Assembly: GCF_910596095.1 (NCBI RefSeq)
Contig: NC_056550.1
Location: 25,845,001-25,909,000, forward strand
DNA from: Thunnus maccoyii
Taxonomy: Eukaryota; Chordata; Actinopteri; Scombriformes; Scombridae
Length of the DNA: 64,000 nucleotides
Direction: 5' to 3'
The notes beneath the pieces were generated by a model that saw only the letters and a list, made by a program, of their open reading frames with translations, was not told where the DNA came from and ran no database searches. The position numbers and the translations under genes are program-made. Position 1 is the first letter of the stretch, and each line of letters opens with the position of its first letter. This document shows, in pieces, positions 12,776 through 25,450 of this stretch.

Positions 12776-13665
12776 AAGTCACTTCAGTGAGAAGTAGACA
12801 GAGTAGAGATCATCATTAGGTGCTGCCAGTTGAGACGCAGCTGCAGTTACATTCTTCTTGTTCTTCTTTCTTCTTCTGTGATGTTGATGATGCAACATAT
12901 AGTGAAGTTTGCTCCAATGTAAATGTTCAGAATGATCCCAGATAGTATGTCTTCATTCACACACAAACACAATAAACTCTCTTAACAAAAATAAATATGA
13001 TTTAAAAAATTGTGCAATACCACCCGTAGAGCTGTACATCGAGACCTCTGCACTGTTGACCAACTAATCATAAAACTGAAAAGCAGGAATTTATGTTTGA
13101 GCTTTTATTACCAGCTATTCCAGAAACAATAAGTAAAACAAATAAACTAAATGGAACCATTTGAGGGTCTTCAGCACATGTTTTTAAGTGGATGTGGCTC
13201 TGCCGTGTCTGTTTGAGTTTTGAACACTTGTTGAGAAACTCCTGATTTAAACCAGCAGAGCTTCTGTTAAATAACAGGACGCAGAGACGTCACTGCCCGA
13301 GTGTCACGTTTTATGATTAAAGGGAAAAAGAGAGAGAGAGAGAGGAAAAAAAAAAAAAAATTATTCTGGCTCCTAGAAATCATATGAAATCCCGTCTGTC
13401 TCTGCGTCTGTTTGGATCAAGCGGTCACATGTTGGACCGACCGAGGTGTGAACCGGAGGAGGTGCGACGAGCTCACGGAACGAACAAAGTGAATATAGGT
13501 TCCGTCATATCGTTCTGCTTGTTACCGCAGTTTAACAGCAGCTGATTGTTAAACAAACATGTTGGTTTTGTCTTCACAGAGGCTGGAAAACGCAGACTTG
13601 TGATGCTTTATTTAATCTGACGAACATATAATCTTGTACATTAATTTCAGATTACTTGCTCCATC
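12776..13665. other. intergenic, no gene recognised
   Basis: AT-rich, with a (GA)n plus poly-A stretch at 13328-13361. Nothing coding is supported. Confidence 0.5.
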
Positions 13666-13929
13666 TGAGGCTGCAATGAGGATTATTTTCTATTGATTCT
13701 TCTGTTGTTTCTATTATTCAATGAATCATTTAGTCAATATTTTTTCCCCCAGAGCCCAAGATGATGGTATAAATTGCCTTTTTTGTGTGATCAGCAGTCC
13801 AAAATCCAAATATATTCAGCTTATTTTCATATAAAACAGAGAAAATTGCAACTATGAGAAGCTGAAATCAGGAAAAACGTTGCCTGTCGATGTGTAATTG
13901 ATTAGGCGACTCATCATTTCAGCTCTACT
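13666..13929 (+). mobile_element. AACTAACGATT-type MITE, diverged copy
   Basis: Begins GAGGCTGCAATGAGGATTAT and ends TCATCATTTCAGCTCTACT. Internal text AGAGCCCAAGATGATGG and CAGCAGTCCAAAATCCAAAT matches the family. Same orientation as the copy at 12428. Confidence 0.7.
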
Positions 13930-16500
13930 TCCATTGTCTTAACCCTTCTTCTGTTGGACTGAAGAATCGACCTTCAATCCGAGAACTATATTACCACATA
14001 CAGTAGATTGTCCTTCAGGGGTTCGTTTTTGTTTAGACGTTAGCATGAAATCACTCCCTCCTCATTTCGACTTGACACAGAGCAGCGACTGAAATGAAAG
14101 TGAGGTATGAAGTCATGTGTCTGTTGCCCACCGCTCTGCTCAGCGTTGGAACGCCGGGCCGGTGAAAGTGACTGCCTGTCTGTCTACCTGCCTGTCTGCC
14201 AGCGCTGCCTCCCTGAGCGTTTGACACGCCGAAGCCACGTGGAGACCCCGCTGACGGTCTCACCCCGGTCTGCTGCTGCTGCTGCTGCCGCCGGAGCCGT
14301 GGAGGTGAGCTGGGAAGCGCCTGGGTGGCAGGGCAACACACGGGGCCTCCCTGGCTGGCGCCTGTAATTTTACCTTCCCATTCATCAGCCAGAGATATTA
14401 ATAATAACAGCACATCTGGATTCACTTTACTGTCTCGTGTTAACCCTTTCCACTGCAGCACTGACTGCTGCTGCTGCTGCTGCTGGCAAGGCCCAAACCC
14501 CCAACCATCCCTCCCAACTCAAGTCCCATTCCTCTGGCTGTCAGTCTTCATTTCTCTGTCTCATCTACTGCTTCACTGTTTCCCTTTTCAGCTTCACAGA
14601 AAGCCAAACAGCTCACCTGAAGAATTTCATGTGCGCTCACGTCGATGTGTTTGTACGGAGGAAAAAATAACTAATTTGTCTTCTCGATTTTGAAATCTCC
14701 CTGACATTCTCTCGTCCTGCGGATCTCTTAGATTTAATGAGGGTTTATTTTGATCTTGGACTTAGATATAATAAGTGGTTATTCTTCAGGTTTTGGCTTA
14801 TAAGCACAACACTGTGTTATCTCAGAGATCCATTATAATACTGGATAACTTTCGCCACAAACACTTTCATGCTCCTGCAGATGTCACTCAGTTCATAAAA
14901 ACTCAGCTTCAGGGTTCTGGAGCGCCTCATGGACATAAGTTGATGCACAAAAATGCAAAGTTCATGGACTTCTAGTGAGAAAGGAGGCTAATCCTGGCTG
15001 TCTTGGATTCAGCTTGGGGAAATGTAAACTTCCTGCTGACTGAACTGAACTGCTCAGGTTAGGCTAACCCATTGTCGCTAACTTTGGGGCTAACCCCCTT
15101 CACTTTAATTGGCAGGTGGGACACAGGGACTCGGCTTGAGTCTTGAGGAATTGTAGCATTTATTCACTGACGAATAGCCTAAACTGTACACACACTGCAC
15201 TGCTATGTTTTACAAACACGTCTACAAGTGGTTACTTGTCTACCAAACAGCACATAAAATTACATTGTTATACTTGTGTGACATAGCAAAGCTCATCCCC
15301 TTTTTGTCTTTTTAATTACATATTTCCAAACATCTCGATTTGTAAAATACAGTGGAAGTGCAAGTGTCAAAACTGCACAAAATTCCAGTTAGGAGCAGAT
15401 GTTGGAGGCTGTTAAGTTCCTATAGTAGAAAAGGTCTAACTGTGATAGATAACCATTAAACATCTGTGCCTGGTTCTTGTCATTCATGTAAATAGAGTAA
15501 TACATAAAATGCTTGTCAGACCTTCAAACAGCATCTGAAAATCTGAACCCCCCCCCCCCCCATCACACCTCTCACATTTTTTAGGTGTCTTCGTCTGCCA
15601 ATTTTTGCAACTTTCCCAAACCGTCACTTTACTCCACTTCACGCAATCATTGCTCAGGTGTTGCAGGATTGAAACCTTCTCTGTCAAGCTCTTTTTTTTT
15701 TTTCAGTCTTCACACAACTTCTTCTGTCACTTTTCATGTAAACAGTTGAGTGCAACACCATGAATTCCTTTGAGGACAGACTGTCTGGAAGTGTTCGCCG
15801 TTATCCCCATTTGTACTATTCATTGCGTTGACACTACAAAGACACATAAAAGACAGAGTTCGTGGAGAAGCAGCCAGAAAGAGGCTAATGTTGCGTTCAC
15901 ACGTACGGATGCAAAGCAGTCGTCAGTCTCCTGCCTCTCATCAACCAGTAGTTCTGTGTACGTTGCATCGAGCACGTCGCCGGCGTACCAGTAAACCAAC
16001 AATGTCAGCGATTTGTTTCCACTTCCATCATTGTTCTTTTAATGGTTCCCGGTAGCTCATTAAATACACATCGTAGAGAGAAGCCGGAGACTGTGACAAT
16101 CAGCTTTTTCCTCAACTTTTGTTTGAAGTTATTTCATGTAGTGTACTGAGGTAGTAAACAACTCCCGTTTCCACAGGAATCAAAACGAGTGTGATTAACT
16201 CTTTGCTTGGCTGTTGCTTGCTGGGTGCTTTTTTTTTAAATCTCTCTAGCTGAGCCTTCGCTGTGTCATCATTTGAGTCTGCATGTGCAAGAGGGCAGGC
16301 CTTCCACCCCGCCTTCACATGTGGCCATTCACAACAGGTACAAACACTCTTACTTTCCAGTGTGTCCTCTCTCTAGATGGCTTAATCTTTGGCAAATTCG
16401 CTAAAGAAAGAGCCGATTAGCCGTCCGTCCGACACAAAAAGAGCGCAGCAGTTTGTTTCATGTCTACATGAGATGGGGCATGTCGCGGCGTAAAAACTCA
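13930..16500. other. intergenic with CTG/TGC repeats
   Basis: Two (TGC)n tracts, 14270-14288 and 14465-14485, explain the poly-Ala and poly-Cys frames. C-runs occur at about 15549-15561. Text at 15890-16340 (TGTTGCGTTCACACGTACGG) may be an old repeat. No gene recognised. Confidence 0.45.
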
Positions 16501-19500
16501 GACGTTTGCCTGGCTGTAAGCCGCTGCTCAACACACGGGAGTCCGTAGACACCTCTGCAAATCACCCTACTGAGCTGTCTATAGGTGGAGCCAGGGCCCT
16601 GCTACTGGCCGCCAGGCTTGGCTCGCCGCCTGTTGTCCGAGCCTCCCGCTGGTGGCAACAGGTGACAGAGGTCTGCAGTGTGTAGAGCTGACAGCCCCCT
16701 CGCACCCGCGTAGAAACACTTGCTTCATTACCAGAACGCCCCCCTCCCCCTCACCACCCTCCCCAACCCCCTTTTAGCCCTAGAGAGCAACAGGGCAACA
16801 GACAGAAGTAGAGGGAGGCTTTACTGCTGTTTCTGTGGCACTAAACATGAGTTTGAGAGGAGGCAAGTCAAAAAAAAAAAAAAAAAAAAAGCTCAGTGTG
16901 CATCACTCATCTGCTCATGAGTCAACACTCATGATGTCACACGCTGCCCTGCCAGCCTCACACACAACTATACTGTATTACCAATTTTCGCATAAAAGAC
17001 CTTATTTATTAAAAAAAGGGGAGAGTCGGCTCTTTTTCCATGCAGTGGACTGAGCCGTACCTCCCAGAGAGACCTGACTGTTAAACCATCGTGCCACAAA
17101 CAACCTGCTAAAAACACTTAGAGTATTTCTCCCATACAGAAATAAACACTGGCCAATTAGTGTTCTTATTTTTGGAACTATTTTAGCTGCCAGAGGAATT
17201 GAAAATATAACCGAGCAGACATGGCCTGACACGGAGGACTGCAATTTCAGCCCCTGACGTCTCCGCGTGGACAACCAGAAGCTGCTATATCTATCAAGAC
17301 CGTACATCAGCCTCGAGGATAGTTTATGTCTCTGAAATGAATCCTCGGGGTGGAACAATAGCGCCACTATTATCCGGCGCAGAGAGAGATGAATTCACAT
17401 GAAGACAGGTCATCTTGATTTATGAAGTGTGAATTAGGAGCTGAGAGTTTGAGACCAAGGTGGGGTCGGTGAGGGGGTTTTGCATGGCACAAACAGACGT
17501 CTGTGTTGTAGGGGCTGGAGACGCCGCGACCTCCCGTCATCCCCCCGCCTCCACCGCCTCCACTACTATTGCTCTGACTCCTGGGCCTGTTCGCTCATTC
17601 ACAGGAGCCTCTGGCACGGCTGCAGCTTTGGCTTCTGATGATCTGTAAAAATCCAGCTAGATCGGCATGTGGGGATCAACGCCTCGGCTTTGGCCTGGCG
17701 TTGAAATGCGCTAAATGCCCCCGCTAGCCGCAGAGGACGCCTGCTGTGTGCCTGTGCTGATCGTCAGGCTTCATTTATATCACACGGCGGGTTGATGGAG
17801 TGCTGAATCATCTATCAAGTGCAGAAGTATTTACTTGGATTCTAGTAAAATAAAGGCTGATCAAAAACTGCTGACCTGGGCAGCGCATGCTGCTTCTGTG
17901 TGTGTACTTGCGGGTGTGAGTCCATACCAGAGTTTGACCAAATCGAGCTGATGAAGATTTTATTGGATTAAAATTGACTGCAGTAAGGGAAAACAGCGAG
18001 AACAAACTCAAATCATCATTTTGGAAACTCGAAGATGGTCACAGATTTGAGATAATGGAGGTTTTAGTGTCAAGGGTTAAAAAAAAAGATCCAGGAAGTC
18101 CAGTTTGAGTAACCAGTCCATGAGTTCGAAGGTTTATCAGACACCAAAACACTTTACCGTCATGTATAATATTATGAGAGAAGGTTTTACTTCTCTGGGA
18201 AGTTATCACGACGGCAGTTTTATCTTGTGTTGCAACAATCATGAGATTAACCGAAGTACAGCGTTCATGTTCTGTACGTTTTGCAGGTATTTGATTCGCC
18301 AAAGTGTCAACTTCTTGGATGACGCTGCATTGCATGCTGGCAAAAGATAAGCCAGATTCAACTTTTTTTGGGGGGGGGGGATGGCCCGGCAGCTGAGCTG
18401 AAAGTGGTTCCATTAAAATGAGTCGGTCTGAATGCAGCCTTGTGCCACGTTCGTGTCAGATGGGATGGATGGTAGACATGGGAAAGATTCAGGACAATTC
18501 AGGACAGTTGTATGATTACACAGTTGGTTGATTGAGGGTCCAGCGAATGTGGGTTTAATCTCTTTTCTGCTTGACTTTCAGGCACTTATGTATTATGAAG
18601 CGCCAAGTTGGATATATTGGAGTTTCCTAGTTGTAATTATGACTTGGATGTTGACCTGAACGCTATTTACTTGTTGGAAATAATTATGATAACTCCAATA
18701 TGACATGAACACAGAATTAGGCCTCACTTCCTGTTTGTGTCTGTTGTGTTTTTCGATTACTGCCAAAATAATGTGGCTTTTCAAAATTATTAGTTGTAAT
18801 CTAAGAGGCCATGTGTACTGTTTGTAAAATTGTACTCAACTCAACCTTCAACCAGTTAAATTCAAAATACTGGAAAAATGATTATAGCAGAAAGAAAAAA
18901 AACGATATTTACAAAGAGCCAAAGGCTCTGAGGGGTAAAAGCTCAGTATGCCTAACATTGTGTAATATTTAATACCTGATTAACAGTGCAGGAGATTTAA
19001 ACCCCATCAACCATGTGATTGCTCCAGGACTTAAGTTTTGTAAGTTTCAGGTTATTTTAAGGCAGAAAAAGAAGAAACGTCACATATTTTCTTCTCCAGC
19101 TCCTCTAAAGGATCATCGTCTATTTGTTTTTCTTCTGATATTGACAACTGAAGCACTAGTATACTAGTTCTGCCTTTCTTCTGACCCTGTCTGTCACCCA
19201 TATGCCCAAGTACAAACTCAGTCTTCTGACTAATCACTAAGTATTTTGAGTTTTGGCGTGGCTAATAGATCGTGTACTATGACTTAATGACTTTGTTTGG
19301 GTGCAGAGTTTCTGTCTGTGAAACCTTCATGGAGGAATGGAAGGAAAACACTCACATACCAGGCTCTGGGTGCTTTGAGCATTTGGGCATCAACTCTGCA
19401 ACCTATGGGAAAAATGAACTAAACATGCTAATTATAGTGCTTGTTAAAAGCCACAGATATTTATGAGTGTTCTGCACAACCTGAAGATGACTCTAATGGA

Positions 19501-20325
19501 TTTGACTTAAACGATTTATTTGAGTATTTAGTATTTATTTGAGTATATATAGATAACTAGGTTTGATAATCATAATGTACTGGTAAGAGTGCCAATACAT
19601 TATCAAAATGTTATTGTGAATAAGATTTCTCTTAAATTAACTTGTAAACATATAAACAACCAGTTAAATCTTTACAATAGATTTTTGCAGACTGAAATAG
19701 TCATTAGTCATAAGGACAGAGGCTTGTCTGAATGCCTGTTTCAGGTTGATGCAAACCAAAATTTGTTTGATATTTACTTCCTGAAAAACAAGATTGACTA
19801 CATAGATGTAAAAAAGTGATTTCAACACTTTTGATAATAAATAGATAACAAATTCTTTAAATTCTCCAACAGAAAATAAACAGTGTGATATGCAAAATCA
19901 AATGGTCAGTGGTTAGTCGTCGCAATTAATTTTAGTTAAAGTAACGATCTCGAATTCTCTGTTTTGTTCTCTTTGGCGACGCCTGTGGTGATAAGTGGTA
20001 ATTGCAGGTGTGTTTTTGGACTTCACTTCCCAGAGATCCAAACAGTGTTGCCTGTGTGATGCATGCATGTATAATAAGAGCTCAAGAGCTGCTCAACCTT
20101 GCAGCCAATTTTTCCCAGTGGTCACTCGCTGTATTTCAGCGAAAAATCCCCCTGAGGCCCAAAAAGCATTTTCCCCCCTCTTTTACTGTTGTAAAAGAGA
20201 CGTCTGTAAACTGTTGACAGAACACCTTGAACTGCAAACAAGGTCAATTATGACTCTATTATGAATTTTTGATCCTTGGAGGTTTTATACTTGTAAAACT
20301 TTCCCTTAGCCAAGAAATGTGATTT
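16501..20325. other. intergenic, no gene recognised
   Basis: Contains GC-rich unique stretches at 16560-16700 and 17200-17400, a run of 21 A (16870-16890), and AT-rich sequence from 18500 on. No supported gene. Confidence 0.45.
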
Positions 20326-20329
20326 AAAA

Positions 20330-20690
20330 ATCTATGACATCATCACAATGTAAAGTCTATGGGCAGAGCGAGAACTTGCGGAAACACCACTGCGCATATT
20401 CATGGGCCGCACGATGCTGAAGCAAACCCGGAAGCTAGAAACTTTTTTGGCGTATCTGCCATGCAAGCAATTATTATTGGACTGAAAGGACGCCATTTTT
20501 GGTCCAGTATCCAGCTCCTTTAATACATCCATGGTGTGACATCAGTCAGTTGGCAGTTGGCAACGCTAGCAGGAACCAAAAAAACAGTACGCCGCTTCAC
20601 AAACAAGTGAGTTGAAGATGAGTGAGTCTGTAGCTCTACCTACCCTCTCTGGCGGACCAACCACTGCTGGGTGGTGGAAAACGTGTCACT
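20330..20690. repeat. probable interspersed repeat
   Basis: Text such as GTAAAGTCTATGGGCAGAGC and GATGCTGAAGCAAACCCGGA looks like a dispersed fish repeat. Only one copy lies in the window, so the call rests on recognition rather than internal comparison. Confidence 0.4.
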
Positions 20691-23289
20691 AACTGAGATG
20701 TGATTTTCCCAGGAAATGTCGCCACTGTCACCCAGTTCATAATACTGCAAACGCAAGAGCTTTCATCAGTGAGCCATAGGCGCAATCACCATTGTGTTTC
20801 CCCATTTAGCGACTTAACAGACATTTATTTTAAATGAAATTCTTCAAAATTATTACTTTAAACTGGCAGCAGAGGTGATTATAGTGATTGTGTGCTCTTG
20901 GATTGCAGAGGAATGGAAAAAAAGTGCTAAACAAACTAGTAAATTGCACACCTCCCAAGTGCCAGAGTAAACATAGTGGCACCCACTTCATGTCTGTGTG
21001 TATTCAGCTTGGCACTGTGGCCACAATTAGCAGGAGGTGTGAAACAACGTACCGAGGAAGATAAAGCGTGTGAAAAGGTGCTTTGTGTTTCCTGAATCAC
21101 TCTTCAGTCGCTCTAACTGCTCTCCATTATTGATAAGTTTCAGGATATCGAGCCTCAAAAGTCCTTTTTTACAGATTTATTCCAAAAAAACAAACAAAAA
21201 AAAAAGACTTCTTGGGTCTTTGTGGTTTGCTCCTGCATGGATGAAAGCTATCAAAATCCTTGAGTCCTTTTTTTTTTTGTTGTGTTTTTCTACCTGAGCG
21301 TGCCTTTTCTTGGTACCAGCGCTGAAGGTGTCTGCCAAGAGAGAAGTCTGCTTTTTCTCACTAAATGAGAAATCAGCAGGGAAGGCTACAATGACCCGCG
21401 CATGGCTCAAACAAGGAGATTCATTTTGAATGCTATATCCTTAAGCGCAGGTTTAAAAGTCCTCTCAAGAACCAGACCCCCGCAAAAAAAAAAAAAAAAA
21501 AAAGAGGTCATTACGTCGGTGGGTTTATTAGCCAAGGAAACTGTGTTTTGTTAACTCAAGAATAAAAAAACTCCTCAATTAAGCAGGCGTCTGTCTCAAG
21601 TAACCTGTCTTTTTTAGGGAGGAATATTTCACTATCAAAATGTTCCTGTGGTAAAACAGTAGGAAGGGATTAGAAGAAACAAAAACAACTCAGCATTAAA
21701 TGAGCCTGGCAATCCTGATGACACTTAATGAAAACCATATTTGGATTTTAACCCCTCCTGACACGTTAGAAATGAAATATTACAGCACGTTAAGAGAACT
21801 AAAATGCCGATTTCATTTTAATGCTTCCTCGAGTGTGCGACTACTTCATTTAAATTGCTCAAAAGTAAATTGCTCTTAATCTTTTATTTGCATGATTCAT
21901 TGAAAATTGGTGATTTCATGAATATTTGAAGAGGCTGACGTTACCATGTGAATGCAATGGATTGAGCCTATCTGTCAAGCTTTTTTTTTTGGTGTGGGGG
22001 GGGGGGGGGGGGGAAGCGATAGTTTATGATACGTGCTGGTCAGATGAAAAATATACGGGTGACATTTTCCAGACTTTTCACCATCATTTGACCGTAAAGT
22101 AAATGAGTCGTGTGGTCAAGTGCTTGTGTGAATTAGCTCATTCAAAAATGAAACAGAGATGCATTTATCTAAAGCGAATGGTTTATGGCTGATGTAGCAG
22201 CTGGCTAAGTTCTTCCATTAAATTATTTTTCAAAGAATGATTCTCTGAGCATGAGTTTAGACAGGTTCACAAATTGTGATACTTTCCATGGCTGCTGCTT
22301 AGTGAGCGTTGTTTATTTGGGAGCTAATTTGGCCGGCTTTATTGAGAGGCTCGCTCTAGCACGGTAACAGGCAGAAATATTGTCCCACTTGAGTTGGACA
22401 CGAGCAGTAAATACGCTGCAAAAAGTGTCCTTAACACAGGCCGTTTCATCTCATAGTTTGGCTGTATGTTGCGCTTTTCTTCAAAAAAAAAAGGTTCTGC
22501 AGAGTAGGTGAGATCATGTCACTTCATTGTTTCCTGCATTGTTCATCAGGAAAATGATTCTTATAAACTGGACACAAGTTAAATAAACTCACCCTTAGTT
22601 TCCCTTTAAGTATCTTTCAGTTTGTTAAAATCATCTCATTCCACTCCGCCTGACATTATCATGAACTCTGTATCAGCTGCTTCCAGCTCTTTGTTGATGT
22701 TAAGTGAAATATTCAAACCCCAGACTGAGTGTTTTTACGGCTGCAGCTTTCTGTCAAATGCAAATATTATCCAGATGTTTTGTGCATCAGTATAAACACA
22801 TTTGCATACATATACTGTCTGATCTTCACTTGAATTTCGAAATACAGGTCTGTGTGTGTTTGAACAGAACTTGGATACATAGAATGAGTTTGTAATGACT
22901 GAGGTGGGTTTAAAGACAATAAGGCAATAATTCACTTAACAATAATAAGTGAATTCATTTATTTTTCAAGGCTGAATAGTTGTGCAGTTGGAACATAAAG
23001 ACACTTGGAGAGTTGCCTCCTTGTCATTGAAACAATCAAAGTTGACTAAACTCTACAAGCAACAAAAAATATGCATTCTGGAGTGACGTCTAATATTAAG
23101 GTCATGGACCTTTAAATCAATAATGTAAAGAAAAGACCAAACAAATCATTTGCAAGCTGTATCTCAATAAAAACAAATACCAAGTGGACATAAAACTGAT
23201 AATTTAGGTGTTCTAAGTGTATTATTTGATTAAATAGGTGGTTATCTAAGTTTAATTTAGCTGACAGAAGAAAGACTTGATGTCATGTG
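20691..23289. other. unique sequence upstream of noggin
   Basis: Mostly complex, AT-rich and repeat-poor between about 21560 and 22450, with an octamer ATTTGCAT at 21886-21893 and many TAAT cores. A run of 20 A (21484-21503) and a run of 18 G (21996-22013) interrupt it. This is a plausible enhancer-bearing area for noggin, but nothing here shows function directly. Confidence 0.4.
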
Positions 23290-23700
23290 ATTGAATCTGT
23301 GAAATCCTGAAAAATACCACAATGTTCAAATACTCAATTACAAGTAAATGTCCTGCTGTTACTTAATTATACAGATTTCACAGCAAAATATTGAAAGTAA
23401 AGGTTCTAATAACGCAGCAGAATGGCCGCTCACTGTCAATGTTATATTATTTTATATTATATTAGTGGATTGTTGTATTCCTAAGTGTATTAACATGCAG
23501 CATTTTGGTGTAATCTTGCAGAGAGGGAGCTAATTTTAATGATTGTTAGGTAGTTTACTGTTCTAAAACTGATCACACGTTTTGTATGTAAAATATTAAT
23601 CTGCAGAGTCTCCACAGCTGTCAGATAAATATAGTGGAGTAACATGTTTATGTCTCTCTGAAATGCATCTAGTCAAATACACTCTGAGCACAAGAACCTC
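23290..23700 (-). repeat. remnant of the AAGTAC/GTGGAGTA-type repeat
   Basis: Text AATATAGTGGAGTAACATG, CTCTCTGAAATGCATCTAGT and CAAGAACCTCAAAACT parallels AACATAGTGGAGTAAAAAGT, CCCTCTGAATTGCAGTGGAG and CAAGTACCTCAAAATG at 26545-26645, so both belong to one family. Confidence 0.55.
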
Positions 23701-23839
23701 AAAACTCTTCTGAACCAAGTGACACTTTGTGTTTTATAAGAAGTTTCGGATGTTCTGCAGGAACTTAAACTGAAGCTCCAGCAGAATGAAAGACTTTGTG
23801 CATCATTCCTACTGTGACACTGATTGAAGGAAGTCTGGA

Positions 23840-24377
23840 AAACCGACAGGGGGCGTCTCATCTCTCCCGGCATTCCCCCCCACCTCCACCACCGCCCCCC
23901 TCCTCTCCCTCCTCCTCCTCCCCCCTTCAGCGCGGTGGAAGAAGGAGGTATTGGGGATCTCCTCCTAGACAACAAACCCATATTCAAAGAGCGGCACACG
24001 AATTACATCACGCTCCGTGCGGAGGATATAACGGAGGTCGCGGGTTAGTCGCACCGCTTTTTTGCAGCGGAGACAAGAGGAGCATCATGCCGAGCCCGCG
24101 CGCAGGGAGCCCGAGGAGACTTCTGAGCGCTGTCACGCAGTTTATCATAAAAACTAGTTTCCACTGACGCTGCAACGGACACACGTTTTTTTTTTTTTTT
24201 TTTTTTCTTATTTCCCTCACGGATTTATATCATGGGAATGTGTGATTTTTAAGGGACACTCACGACGCAAGTTTGGATACGGCTCACGCGTAATTGCGCA
24301 CAAGAAAGTGTGTCCCCCCTTCAGCGCTCCCTGACTGCTCCCTGTGCGCACTGATCTCACCGCTGGACCTGTCTGAC
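23840..24377 (+). promoter_or_regulatory. noggin 5' region: CpG-rich with a polypyrimidine tract
   Basis: GC- and CpG-rich sequence directly upstream of the noggin ATG, in contrast to the AT-rich surroundings. It contains an almost pure C/T tract at about 23871-23932 on the + strand and a run of 21 T at 24186-24206. I see no clear TATA box. The region probably contains the core promoter and the 5' UTR, but the transcription start cannot be placed from sequence alone. Confidence 0.5.
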
Positions 24378-25046
24378 ATGGATCAGTCTCCGCAGTTTGT
24401 AGCCATGTATCTATTAGTGCTATCCCTCGGACTGATGATGGACAGGGGGATTTGTCAGCACTACTACCTTCTCCGCCCCATACCGAGTGACAGTCTGCCT
24501 CTTGTGGAATTAAAAGAGGATCCGGACCCAGTCTTCGACCCCAAGGAGAGGGACCTTAACGAGACCGAGTTGAAGAGCGTCCTGGGAGACTTTGACAGCC
24601 GCTTTTTGTCCGTTTTACCTCCAGTCGAGGACAAATACACCGGGAACGACGAACTGGAGGACTTTGAGATCCTAAAACCCGGTGGAGTACTCCCAAAGGA
24701 AATCAGAGCGGTGGATTTCGACGTCCAGTTCGGCAAGAAGCACAAACCCAGTAAGAAACTGAAGCGGCGGCTGCAGCAGTGGCTGTGGGCGTACTCGTTC
24801 TGTCCGATCGTGTATACCTGGACCGACCTGGGGAACAGGTTCTGGCCGCGGTTCGTGCGGGTGGGCAGCTGCCTGAGCAAAAGGTCGTGTTCGGTTCCGG
24901 AAGGGATGGTGTGTAAACCTGCGAACTCGACCCACCTGACGATACTGAGATGGAGATGCGTGCAGAGGAAAGGGGGACTAAAATGCGCGTGGATACCGGT
25001 TCAGTATCCGATCATCACAGACTGCAAATGCTCCTGCTCCAGTTAA
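24378..25046 (+). CDS. nog: noggin, secreted BMP antagonist (single-exon gene)
   Basis: Predicted 222-residue secreted antagonist that binds BMP/GDF ligands outside the cell and blocks their receptors. The protein opens with a hydrophobic signal peptide (about 1-26, cleavage expected before QHYYLLRP), which is followed by the BMP-binding N-terminal clip (PIPSDSLPLVEL). A basic heparin-binding segment, KKHKPSKKLKRR (about 120-131), comes next. The C-terminal cystine knot has nine cysteines (142, 165, 171, 179, 194, 203, 216, 218, 220), includes the family block KRSCSVPEGMVCKPA, and ends CKCSCSS. Possible N-glycosylation sites are NET (61) and NST (183). Human noggin is 232 residues and also intronless. 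The frame stays open 28 codons upstream but without an ATG; the chosen ATG directly precedes the signal peptide. Teleosts have several noggin paralogues (nog1, nog2, nog3); I cannot decide which this is. The family call is nearly certain. Confidence 0.97.
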   Translation: MDQSPQFVAMYLLVLSLGLMMDRGICQHYYLLRPIPSDSLPLVELKEDPDPVFDPKERDLNETELKSVLGDFDSRFLSVLPPVEDKYTGNDELEDFEILKPGGVLPKEIRAVDFDVQFGKKHKPSKKLKRRLQQWLWAYSFCPIVYTWTDLGNRFWPRFVRVGSCLSKRSCSVPEGMVCKPANSTHLTILRWRCVQRKGGLKCAWIPVQYPIITDCKCSCSS

Positions 25047-25450
25047 AAAAAAAAAAAAAAAAGACTCTGCAGCAAAAATAAATTATAAGCTCATTATTTT
25101 TGTGATTCTTGTTCACATGCACTACCGAGTGTAGGAATGTATTTTCTGTATATGCGGTGCCATGCAGTTCTATATAGCTCCCTGTACAAAGTCAGTATTA
25201 TTTGTAACCAGAGTCTACTTTATTTGTGGAGAATTGGTTATATATTTTGTATTTATGGAGATATGGCGCATAGAGCCACGTAAGGACTTGCAGTTGTCCA
25301 TATTTGGATGAAGCAGATCGACCTCAGAGTTAAACGTGGGATTATTGATACAGTTGTGTATCAATGACTTGTTTTATCCTGTAAATTAAGGAAATTTTTT
25401 TTGCTATTTATTCTTTATATTCGTACAATAAAACGACACTGAAATGATCC
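25047..25450 (+). other. nog: noggin 3' UTR
   Basis: The stop codon runs straight into a stretch of 18 A (25045-25062). AT-rich sequence follows, with a canonical AATAAA at 25427-25432, so cleavage is expected near 25445-25455. No competing AATAAA lies between the stop and this site. The 3' UTR would be about 400 nt. Confidence 0.65.
25427..25432 (+). terminator. noggin polyadenylation signal AATAAA
   Basis: Canonical hexamer about 380 nt after the noggin stop, at the end of an AT-rich untranslated stretch. Confidence 0.6.

Noticed and set aside
24294..24377. 28 extra in-frame codons before the noggin ATG
   Set aside because: The stretch starts with TTG, has no ATG, and the signal peptide follows the internal ATG at 24378.
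24464..24935. Antisense frames of 87 and 138 codons inside noggin
   Set aside because: Shadows of the noggin coding sequence with no independent support.
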